From the NCBI GenBank assembly GCA_037833965.1, contig AP031357.1, positions 7,708,001 to 7,772,000 of the forward strand: a DNA stretch of 64,000 nt, written 5' to 3'. Positions 30,909 through 40,006 of this stretch are shown piece after piece (the first letter of the stretch is position 1; every line of letters begins with the position of its first letter). The stretch is from Marchantia polymorpha subsp. ruderalis (Eukaryota > Streptophyta > Marchantiopsida > Marchantiales > Marchantiaceae). A model generated the notes under the pieces. The model searched no databases. It was not told the origin of the DNA and saw only the letters and a program-made list of their open reading frames with translations. Position numbers and translations under genes: made by a program.

Positions 30909-31981
30909 TGTGGTAACACACTTTTTGTTTTTTTTTGCAGAATTTAAACAATTTTAGAAAACTAGTACCGAAGCAGTGTTTGTAGTTAGAAAAGGGTACG
31001 TTAAATAGAGTGGATTGATGAGATCGTCACGAGGTCACGAAGAATCGCGTAGTCGGATGTACCAACGCCACTGTCTTCGGCGCCTTCGGCAAAAGCTCCT
31101 TTTCTGAGGTGTCTCTACTCACGCGCTTCCAGCGTATAAGGAAGCTACGCTTCCGGCGCAGACACCTCAGGAGGAGGTTTTGCTAAAGACGTCAGAAGAA
31201 GGGCCCGGACCTCTGAAGGCGTCCGACCATGAGTGCGCCTTCGGCGATGCGCCGCTAGCGCGGAAAGGGAAAACCTTGATAACGATCGGAATACACGGAA
31301 GATCCAGTTGGTTGAAGTCGCATTAGAAAGAGCTCGGGACGCTCGTTCTAACGAGCCCCAGAGCGTCGGAGATGGATCAGGGACGGAGAACTTATGAGCG
31401 TCGGAAAACTCGTAGCCGGACATGTGCCGTTCGCGCTAGGGTTCACAGCCGGAAAGGACTCCCGTACGCCCTCGGCGATGCGCCTTCGGCGAAATTGCGC
31501 GCTCATGGAAGGAAACCAACTAAGAGTCGGAAGCGCCTTTGGCGGCTGCTCATGGAAGGAAAGCGCCGGTCGGATGTACGCCTCCGACGTGGCGTTGATG
31601 GCCGGATGCGCTGGCATGATTTGCGCTGGCGGATATGCGCCGTCAGCAATGGACGAGGCATAAAGGACAAAATAAGCGGTACGAATACGCGCCGGCGTAA
31701 TTCGCGCCGACTGGATGTGAGCCTCCAGCAAGGCGCCGATGGATAAGGAACACGCCAGCGGCGACACACCTCCGGTGATGGACGGGTTAGGGAAAGACAA
31801 CATAGCCGACGTATACCCTGCGGCGGACTCGAGTCCGGAAGGCGGCGGCGGCCGGAGAATTCAACATTCACGCATGCGAATGCGCGCAGTGCGGAGACGT
31901 GAGTTCGCGCATGCAAAGGGCGAACCGTTAGGCCGTATAGCCGGCTGCGTACGTTGTAACCAGTAAGAACGTTGGACGTTC

Positions 31982-34825
31982 TTGAATTCGGAGAAGAAAA
32001 GACTGCGCTCCAGTCTCATTCTCTCATTCTTGATTTTGCGATTTCCAGCTTCCAAGATTACGCGCAAGGGCGGAGAGACCTGCAGTGAGAGGAGAGAGTG
32101 CGGAGACGAGTTGCGCAAGGATCTTGACAGACCTTGGAGAGAATTGCGGGTAGCGAACTTGAGCGTGAGCGAAGAGAGAGTGAGCAGTCAGTGCTTGAGC
32201 GGCCGATGCGCAGTGGCGATTGTGAGAGAGCGAGCGAAAGGAAGAACGTTTGTGTGTGCAGGAAATGCAATGTCGAAGGTTCCCCAGCTGCGAGTGTCTC
32301 CCCTCAGGGTGCCGCAGATCGGTCTACGCGCATTTCAAGATGTGCTGCTGGGGCTGAAGCTCGATTTCCTTCTATGGGGGTGGAACTGGACATGTCCGGA
32401 GATGGTGCGCGAGTATCTGCAGGAGAGACACAAGCCCTCACGCGGATTCCGTCCACATCCAGAAAGATGGGACATTTGTAACTGGGCGCAGGTGTTGGGC
32501 AGGTGTGCCGGCGAGGAAGGGGATCTCCTCTTCGAGGCCGATAGCGTGAAGGTGTCCCAGGAGGAAGAAATCTCCTACAATGAGCTCTTCAAAGTTGCCA
32601 GGCATCCCAAGAACGGTTTCCGGACACGGGATTACAAAGATCGATTGCGGAGAAATGTCGCGACTGCATTGCTGCAGATATTGCAGCCGACCAAGACCGC
32701 TTACATGCATGGTTGGCAGGTAGAATTTGTGGAGCTAGTGTTGTCAGGAGCTCCAGTGCATTGGGCACGACTCCTGTGGAAGGTGACGCGCCAACATGCG
32801 CAAGAAGAGAAAGGAGGAACCCTCAATCATCTTTCGCCTTACTTGATTGTGTTTTATCGGGCGATGGGATGTTTGACAAATTCAGAGCGGACACGGTTTC
32901 CGCTGCTGACACAGAGCTATCCAGGTAGATACTCACGGGAGGCCGAAGTAGACACGGATCCGGACGAGGAACCTGCCAGTCCGCCTCCGGCTCCGGCCCC
33001 AGCAAGAGCAGTAGAAGAACGTCGAAGTGAGCGCATTCCGCGAAAGCGGAAGTGGGATGAGAGACCTGAGGACAGGCAGCCGGAAGTGCCAGCTGCGCCG
33101 ACTCGTGGTCGGCCCACCCACGAGCCTCACAGTCGACCAAAACAGAGGGCACGCAAAATGCCAACTAGTACTGAGGAGACCGGGCGTACTCCGCTCCGGC
33201 GGAATCCCACGCAGGAGGAGATAATCGCGCAGATTCTAGGGAAGTCGACAAATACCTCTGCGCAGAAGGCACCAATGCCTTCGGAAGGAGATGGACGGAC
33301 TGACAGTCGGCCGACTACGAGTCGGGCGACTGAAGGTCGACAAGCGGAAGGAAGGCCAACTGAGCGGCGCGTTGAACCGGACAGCAGGCCGGAAGCAGAA
33401 GAGAGTTTGGCTGACGAGCCAACAACCCTCAGAAGGTCGTCTTCGGCGGAAGACAGTTCTGGGAAAACGCCACCAGCAAGCAGGCCAAGTGGAGTGAAGA
33501 CGCGCAGGGTGTATCCGACTCCCAGTCGGACAACTGCTGGTCGGCCGACTGCGAGTCGGTCAACAGAGAGTCGGCCGGATTCGCCGACTGCGAGACGGAC
33601 AGGACCGGCGACCAGTGTGCGGACGCCTTCGGCGGACGCACCTTCAGCGAAGACACCTTCGGCGCAGATTGCGCCGGAAGGGCAGGCAGCAGAAGCGGGC
33701 GGTGCAAAGGTGACAAGAGTCACTGCGGCGTCGACCCCTTCGGAGACCGAAGATCGAGCCGGAACAGGGGCTCAAGCAGTGGGATCCCCCACTGCCCTGG
33801 ATATTTTAGCAGGCAGTGGAGCAGCAGTCGCAGCGGAAGCTGCTGCGCGCCACAGTTCCAGGGAGTCGCCAAGGGATTCGGTGGCGACTGAAATCCTCGA
33901 GACTGAGGATGAGACGAGCTCGGAAGAGCAGGAAGCGGACTCTGTGCAGAAAACGCCAACAGGGGTGTTGTGCGAGCAGATAGTCCCACTCCTGCGATAT
34001 CTGGATCGCAAGACATCCAAGTACTCGGGTACTGGAAAACCGCAGTCTTATGTGGAGACTGTCAAGCGCAGGACGAGGAGCAAGGTGGCCACTTGGGCCT
34101 CTAGGTGCCACGTATATCAGGAGAGTAATACTGCCCTCCGACAACACCTGGCGGTCACACAGAAGCTATACCAAGCCTTGCAGCAGCAGAGGGAGGATGC
34201 GGCGACAAAAAGCCAGGCGGATGCCGAGCTAATGCGGGCAAAGATCGAGTCGGAATTGCAGGAAGAGCGGAGACAAAACCGCATCCTAGTAGCAGAGCTT
34301 GCGCGCCAGACGCGCGCCTTAGAAGAAAGTCAAAGAATACGCAAGGAGGATGAGGAGTTGTTGCGCAACTTGCAATCCGAGTGCTCGGATTTGAGGGCGA
34401 AGCGTGCGGAAGCGGAAATGCAACTAGCAGAGGTGGAAGGCAGCTGCAGGGCGCGAGAAGAGTTGGCGACGCGGGTGACTCACTGCCTAAAAGGATACGC
34501 CCATTGGGAGGTGGCAGCTCAAGAGAGGATCACACTCAGGGAGTTCGAGCTTCGGGCGGCGGCATTGACGGAGGGTGACAATCGGAGTCGGCGGCGAGTA
34601 GCGAGGAAATTAGAAACCTTCTTGTCGGGTGCGCGCGACACTATGGCGCACTTAGAGTCGGAAGTCACTGCAGCCCTCCGACGCCTGGGGTTGCGCAGCT
34701 GGTCGGAAGACTGGCAAGGAAGAGACAGCGAGCGGAGCAGTCCGGCGCGCAGGAGGCGCAGCACCGGATCCGCCGAGTGCAGTAGTATAGTTTGGTTTCG
34801 CGCAGATGTTGAGAGTAGTAGATAG
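31982..34825 (+). CDS. Intact U3 ORF in M solo LTR, LTR-encoded protein
   Basis: The open frame is 947 codons. Alignment with the other copies suggests translation from Met 32270 (AMSKVPQLRV), giving about 851 aa, because the upstream part is not conserved. N-terminal domain (about 230 aa): LRVPQIGLRAFQDVLLGLKL, DFLLWGWNWTCPEMVREYL, ICNWAQVLGRCAG, RTRDYKDRLRRN, HLSPYLIVFYRAMGCL. Then comes a disordered basic/Pro/Ser middle, an acidic segment (ATEILETEDETSSEE) and a C-terminal coiled coil ending in the block YAHWEVAAQERITLREFELR and a basic tail (RRRRSTGSAEC). No enzyme motif, signal peptide or membrane segment is visible. The stop lies about 32 bp upstream of the TATA box, so the gene is wholly in U3. 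Function unknown; a nucleic-acid-binding or Gag-accessory role is only a guess. Confidence 0.85.
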   Translation: MNSEKKRLRSSLILSFLILRFPASKITRKGGETCSERRECGDELRKDLDRPWRELRVANLSVSEERVSSQCLSGRCAVAIVRERAKGRTFVCAGNAMSKVPQLRVSPLRVPQIGLRAFQDVLLGLKLDFLLWGWNWTCPEMVREYLQERHKPSRGFRPHPERWDICNWAQVLGRCAGEEGDLLFEADSVKVSQEEEISYNELFKVARHPKNGFRTRDYKDRLRRNVATALLQILQPTKTAYMHGWQVEFVELVLSGAPVHWARLLWKVTRQHAQEEKGGTLNHLSPYLIVFYRAMGCLTNSERTRFPLLTQSYPGRYSREAEVDTDPDEEPASPPPAPAPARAVEERRSERIPRKRKWDERPEDRQPEVPAAPTRGRPTHEPHSRPKQRARKMPTSTEETGRTPLRRNPTQEEIIAQILGKSTNTSAQKAPMPSEGDGRTDSRPTTSRATEGRQAEGRPTERRVEPDSRPEAEESLADEPTTLRRSSSAEDSSGKTPPASRPSGVKTRRVYPTPSRTTAGRPTASRSTESRPDSPTARRTGPATSVRTPSADAPSAKTPSAQIAPEGQAAEAGGAKVTRVTAASTPSETEDRAGTGAQAVGSPTALDILAGSGAAVAAEAAARHSSRESPRDSVATEILETEDETSSEEQEADSVQKTPTGVLCEQIVPLLRYLDRKTSKYSGTGKPQSYVETVKRRTRSKVATWASRCHVYQESNTALRQHLAVTQKLYQALQQQREDAATKSQADAELMRAKIESELQEERRQNRILVAELARQTRALEESQRIRKEDEELLRNLQSECSDLRAKRAEAEMQLAEVEGSCRAREELATRVTHCLKGYAHWEVAAQERITLREFELRAAALTEGDNRSRRRVARKLETFLSGARDTMAHLESEVTAALRRLGLRSWSEDWQGRDSERSSPARRRRSTGSAECSSIVWFRADVESSR

Positions 34826-34857
34826 GATAGCGTAGTGTTAGTTAGGACCTTTGAGGG

Positions 34858-34866
34858 TATAAAGTA
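34858..34866 (+). promoter_or_regulatory. TATA box of M solo LTR
   Basis: TATAAAGTA, followed by the inverted repeat CAAGGCGTTTTGCCTTGG at 34870-34887. Confidence 0.7.
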
Positions 34867-36617
34867 GATCAAGGCGTTTTGCCTTGGGACTCTTCCAGTT
34901 TCGGAAGTGCAGATCAGGAACTCACTTTCTTGGCATGTTTGTGCATTTTGGTCCTGGCACCACGTAGGGAAGCTGCAGCATAGCGAAGTTACCGTATGTT
35001 GTAGTTGAAGGCCTTCGGCTGAATGTTCAGAGCTAGTACCCGGTTAGAGACTTGAGTAGTGCGGATCTGCACCTGCGGGTGATTTCTGATGCTCAGAGCC
35101 GGCTGCGAGTTAGATACTTGAACAGTTCCCCCTTACTCCTTCGAGTGACATATCCTGATTGTACTCCTGCGGGAAGTTTCCCCTGAATGCCAAAGTGAAG
35201 TTTTATTACTTCGTGTAAGCCTTGGTTTGCAATTCAGGTTGTGTGTGTTACTGGATCGTGTCTCAGTTAAGTTCTCAGTTGGGTCTACACTCCCTGCGTT
35301 TGGTGTGAGAGTCGAGGGTGACGTCCACGGCGTATGAAGAGGCTTCGTTCCGAAGTGGGAAGTCCAGTCCGGGTACCCTACGCTAGTTCCTGGCGGAAGG
35401 GCAGTAAAAGCCGGAGTGGGAGGCACTACCTGCAGAACCTCTGAGTGAACTTTTGAGACACTTTCCCCCTGAAATCCGAAGCGGAGATCCTGACCGACCT
35501 CCGAGTTGTGCTTTTGCCAGTTTCAGGTGTGTGTGTGTGTGTGTTGAGTGACCACGCTGTACCGTGCATCCTCCGAGCATCCTCCGAGTCGAGATCCTCC
35601 TCCGAGTCGAGCCTCCGAGTCGAGCACTGCAGTATTTCTGGGAGTGACAGTCGTGTAATAACCCACTAAAGGCTAAAACTGCAATATAGTGGTAGAAAGG
35701 TCGAACCCACAGGGACAGAGGAACACACAGGGTACAAAGTGTCACGTTTTAACAGACTATTGAGGAGTTTGAATTCTCAGGCAACTGTCACTCCCAGAAA
35801 TACTGCAAGTGTCCACTCGGAGCGCACTCGGAGGTCGCGCAGTGCAGCGTAACACACACACACACACACACCTGAAACTACAGAAACACAACCCAGAGAT
35901 CCGTTAGGACCTCTACTTCAAGATTTCAGGGGGAAAGTCTCTCACGAGCACACTCGGCAAAGCTGCGGGAAGTGACTTCCAACTCCGGCTTTTACAACAC
36001 TTCCACTAGCTTGCTGCTAGTGTAGGAAACCCGGTTTGGACTGCCTACTTCGGATCGAAGTCACTCCTACGCGGTGAACAACACTCTCAACTCACAAAAC
36101 GCGCAGAGAACACAGGTCCGCACTGAAGGACTCACTGTGAAACATTCCAGTAACACAACAACAGTCTATTGAAGAGTTTGAATTCTCAGGCACTTGTCAT
36201 TCCCAGAAATACTACAGGGGTTACCCTCAAGGCACCTGCTGCAGCGTAACCTGAATTTCCAACCAAGGCTTACACGAAGTAGCAAAACTTCACTTTGGCA
36301 TTCAGGGGAAAAATCCCAAGGAGTACAATCAGAAAGAAACACTCGAAGGTGTAGGGGCGAAACTGTTCAAGTATCTAACTAGTCACTGGCTCTGAGCATC
36401 GGTAGTCACCCGCAGGTGCAGATCCGAACTACTCAAGTCTCTAACCAATGTACTAGCTCTGAACATTCGGCCGAAGGCCTTCAGCTACAAAATGCGGAAC
36501 GCTAAGTTGTAACTCCTCGTGCGTGGTGACAGATCTCAAGGACACAAACACGCAAAGGAAATGGGTTCCTGATCTATACTTCTGATGGGAAAGAACCCCA
36601 GGCAAAACGCCTGGAAC

Positions 36618-36626
36618 AATTTTATA
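36618..36626 (-). promoter_or_regulatory. TATA box of minus P solo LTR
   Basis: Minus-strand TATAAAATT, followed by the inverted repeat CCAGGCGTTTTGCCTGG (36598-36614). Confidence 0.65.
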
Positions 36627-36662
36627 CCTTCTAAGTCCTACCTAGCACTACACTGCACTACG

Positions 36663-39043
36663 CTACACGCCTGCACGGAACCACGCTACACTACACTCCG
36701 CGGAACCTGTACTGCGTCTCCTGCGCGGCCGACTGCCGCGCACTAGCTCCCTACCCTGCCACTCTTCCGCTCGACTACGCAGTCCCAACCGCTGCAACGC
36801 CGCGGACACCTCCCCTTCGAGGGCGGACATGGTATCCTGTGCCTTCGACAGAAAGGCCCCGAGCTTCTTCGCTACCTTCCGCCGACTCCTACTGTCGCCT
36901 GACGACAACCCGGCTGCGCGCAATTCAAACTCACGCAGTGTGAGTTTCTCCTGCGCCTTCACTTCCCAGTGGGCGTAGCCCTTGAGACAGTGGGCGACTC
37001 GCCTCGCCGTCTCCACCTTCGTGCGATCCGCCTCCTTCCTGCGATCCTCTTCAATCGTCACTAATTGCGATTCGGCTTCAGCACGTTGCGCTCTCAATTC
37101 GCCACACTCTGACTGCAACCTGCGGATTAACTCTTCATCCGCCTGCCGTGCGAGCTGACATTGTTCCAACAACCGCGTCTGTCGCACGAGCTCCTCTGAC
37201 AAAATCCGATTCTGGGCCTGCTCAGAATCGAGTGCTTCCTTGACCTTCACCTGCTCCTTGGTGAGCTCGCCCAGTTTCTCATCCTTCATCTTCTCGGAGT
37301 GCTTGTAGAATTTCTGATTAAGCTTGTACTGTCCCCACAAGCACTCATGCTTCTCCTTCAAGTCCCTCAACTCCTGGTCCACTCTAGCTAATAGCTTGCT
37401 GGTGTGGACTTTAGTGCGAGTCCGCCTGCGCACTAACTCGATGTAAGATCCCGGCTGGAGTGGGTCGGCGTATTTATCGACCTTGCGATCCAAGTACCGC
37501 AGCAACGGAATCACCTGCTTAGAGAGCGCCGCCGCCGGCGCTCCAACAATTTCCTCCTCCTCCTCCTCGGTGTCTTCTGCTCCTGACATTTCTTCCGTGG
37601 AGCCTCCGTCGTCATCATCCGAGTGGAGAATTTCAGTCGCCATTGATTGCGTCGGCGACTGCCCCGAGTGGGGCTGCACGTCCTCGACGTGTGCTGCCTG
37701 CGAAGGCACGGCTGCAGCCTCGCTGCTCGTCGCCAAAATGTCTAAGGCGGAAGGCGAATGTATCCGAGCGGCATCCCCGTCGCTTACTGGTTGATTGCCT
37801 CCCGCATTCTCTCTGTCGCCGTCGTCCGTCGCCGGAGGTGATTGAGCGGAGGGTGGCTGCGCGGGGTTGGATTGCGCATCGCGCATCGAGATTTCATCCC
37901 GCTGACAGTCACTCCGCTCCATCGTCTGCTGCTCCCTTGATCGGTTCGTGGGGGCTGTGCCCGGCCCGTGCGCAGGCGCATTTGCCGGCGCCTTGTCCGC
38001 CGCAGGCGTAGCGCCGCGGACATCTATCGCCGAAGGCGACATGGCCGGGGGCCGCACGCCCGATGTTCCTTGGCCTATAGGCCCTACCGCCGAAGGCGCA
38101 TCTATCGGCGGACTTCCCGCCGACGGTGCGGCCTCCGCACGCTCTCTGCTCGTATCTCCTCTGCTCGAAGGCCCTGGCGCCGAAGGCGCAAATTGCGGCG
38201 CGTGGTGCGCCGGTGGGTCTGGCCCCGAGGGCCGGTGTCTCGTAGGCGGTTCTTCCGCCGGCTCCTTCCCCTTCCTACGTTGGAACGGGGGTGATTCTTG
38301 CCTGTGCACAGGCGGCACGTGCGGAGGTGTCCTGTTCACAGGCGACCTGTGCACAGGCGACCTGTGCACAGGTGAGCGCCTGTGCACAGGCGGACTGCTC
38401 CTTCCCACGCGTAAGCGTAGATCCACGTCCACTTGTGTTCGCCGGTCCGCGGAGGCTCGTCCGTCCGCGGAGGTTCGCCTGTGCGCAAACGGAACATCTG
38501 TCCGCATCGCACGTGGTAACTCCGGAGGCCCTTGGCCCGTAGGCGGCCTCTCTCCCGACGAGGTTGCAGCGTGGCCCGTCGCTCCTGCGGTCGTCCGCGC
38601 TTCTTCTCGCCTCTCTGGCGACGCACTTCCTATCTCCGTCGCAATCGTCGCCGTGTCTGCACTGTCAGCTGGTAACACCAGTCTGCGTGCCTTCTGCTTC
38701 GGCCGGCTGTATGGCTCGCACAGCGGCCGCGGTCGAATGGGAGCAGAGGGTTCTTGATGCTGCTCCTCTTCGGACTCTTCCCTCCATCGCCGCTTCCGCG
38801 GCACTCGCGCTGCAGGAGTGTGTCGCCCTTCGTCCCTCCGTCTTGATGGGGTAGAAGTCGGTGACTCCTCTGCGTCAGTATCGACCTCGTTCTCCCGCAC
38901 ATACTTCCCGGGATGGTCGATGGACAATGGCGGAAAATGTTCAAGCTCCGCCGCTGTCAAACAATTCCGCTGTCGATAAAAATTGATGAGGAAAGGAGAA
39001 AGATGGTTTAGAGTTCCCCCCTTCTCCTCAAACGCGTGCTGTC
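36663..39043 (-). pseudogene. U3 ORF of minus P solo LTR, C-terminal part
   Basis: The frame is open from the M insertion (RQHAFEEKGGTLNHLS) to the stop at 36663, with the low-complexity middle, the acidic stretch (ATEILHSDDDDGGS), the coiled coil and GYAHWEVKAQEKLTLREFEL. With the N-terminal part at 54563-55334 and one TSD copy the length is 3,153 nt, divisible by three, so the gene was uninterrupted before M inserted. Its only visible defect is the 15.5-kb insertion. Confidence 0.88.
38306..38400. repeat. Cluster of CCTGTGCACAGG palindromes inside the U3 ORF
   Basis: Five closely spaced copies of (G)CCTGTGCACAGG(C), one degenerate as CCTGTTCACAGG, lie inside coding sequence. They encode His/Arg/Ser/Pro repeats such as PPVHRRSPVHRSPVHRSP. 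The same palindrome also occurs in non-coding U3 (15870-15885, 15982-15999, 29710-29725). Confidence 0.8.
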
Positions 39044-39048
39044 GCATC
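39044..39048. repeat. Target site duplication of element M (left)
   Basis: GCATC, matching 54563-54567. Confidence 0.9.
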
Positions 39049-39964
39049 TGTAATAACCCACCAAAGGCTAAAACTGCAGTATGGTGGTAAAAAGATCGAA
39101 CCCACAGGGACAGAGGCAACACACAGAGTAAAAGTGTCACATTTAACAGACTTTTGGTAGAGTTTGAATTCTAGGCGACTGTCACTCCCAGAAATACTGC
39201 AGTGCTCGACTCGGAGGCTCGACTCGGAGGAGGATCTCAACTCGGAGGATGCTCGGAGGATGCACGGTACAGCTTGGTCACTCAACACACACACACACAC
39301 ACCTGAAACTGGCAAAAAGCACAACTCGGAGGTCGGTCAGGACCTCCGCTTCGGATTTCAGGAGGAAAGTGTCTCGCAAGTTTACTCAGAGGTTCTGCAG
39401 GAAGTGCCTCCCACTCCGGCTTTTACTGCCCTTCCGCCAGGAACTAGCGGGGGTACCCGGACTGGACTTCTCACTTCGGAACGAAGCCTCTACGTACGCC
39501 GTGGACGTCACCCTCGACTATCACACAAAACGCAGGGAGTGCAGACCCGACTGAGAACTTACTGAAAACACGATCCAGTAACACACACACAACCTGAATT
39601 ACAAACCAAGGTTTACACGAAGTAATGAAACTTCACATTGGCATTCAGGGGAAACTTCCCGTAGGAGTACAATCAGGATATGTCACTCGAAGGAGTAAGG
39701 GGGAACTGTTCAAGTATCTAACTCGCAGCCGGCTCTGAGTATCAGAAATCACCCGCAGGTGCAGATCCGCACTACTCAAGTCTCTAACCGGGTACTAGCT
39801 CTGAACATTCAGCCGAAGGCCTTCAACTACAACATACGGTAACTTCGCTATGCTGCAGCTTCTCTACGTGGTGCCAGGACCAAAATGCACAAACACGCCA
39901 AGAAAGTGAGTTCCTGATCTGCACTTCCGAAACTGGAAGAGTCCCAAGGCAAAACGCCTTGATC

Positions 39965-39973
39965 TACTTTATA
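39965..39973 (-). promoter_or_regulatory. TATA box of M 3' LTR
   Basis: Minus-strand TATAAAGTA just downstream of the U3 ORF stop, with the inverted repeat at 39944-39961. Confidence 0.7.
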
Positions 39974-40006
39974 CTCTCAAAAGATCCTAACTAGCACTAC
40001 GCTATC

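Larger units (their letters stand above)
30909..35653 (+). mobile_element. Solo LTR of family M, part 1
   Basis: Begins TGTGGTAACACAC at 30909 and is interrupted at 35653 by the minus-strand P solo LTR. It resumes at 56586 and ends at 56711, giving about 4.87 kb in total, the length of the M LTRs. TSD GTCCA lies at 30904-30908 and 56712-56716. No internal element sequence is present, so this is a solo LTR, normally made by LTR-LTR recombination. Confidence 0.92.
35654..39048 (-). mobile_element. Solo LTR of family P (minus), part 1
   Basis: Begins TGTAATAACCCAC at 35654 and is interrupted by complete element M at 39049. It resumes at 54568 and ends at 56580 (GGGTACCACA). Net length is about 5.41 kb. 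TSD AGTCG lies at 35649-35653 and 56581-56585. It belongs to the P-beta-like subfamily by its ORF sequence and carries a U3 ORF that was intact until M landed in it. Confidence 0.92.

Noticed and set aside
31982..32269. First 96 codons of the 947-codon frame as part of the protein
   Set aside because: This stretch has no counterpart in P and is frameshifted in the other M copies; the conserved part starts at Met 32270.
37948..38757. Long antisense ORFs (269, 198, 409 codons and others) opposite the U3 ORFs
   Set aside because: They mirror GC-rich low-complexity coding sequence, have no similarity between families, and vanish where the sense ORF is not repetitive.
36663..39140. An 825-codon ORF starting inside the M LTR end
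   Set aside because: The first residues come from the LTR terminus of the inserted element; the true gene starts in the part at 54563-55334 and is simply interrupted.
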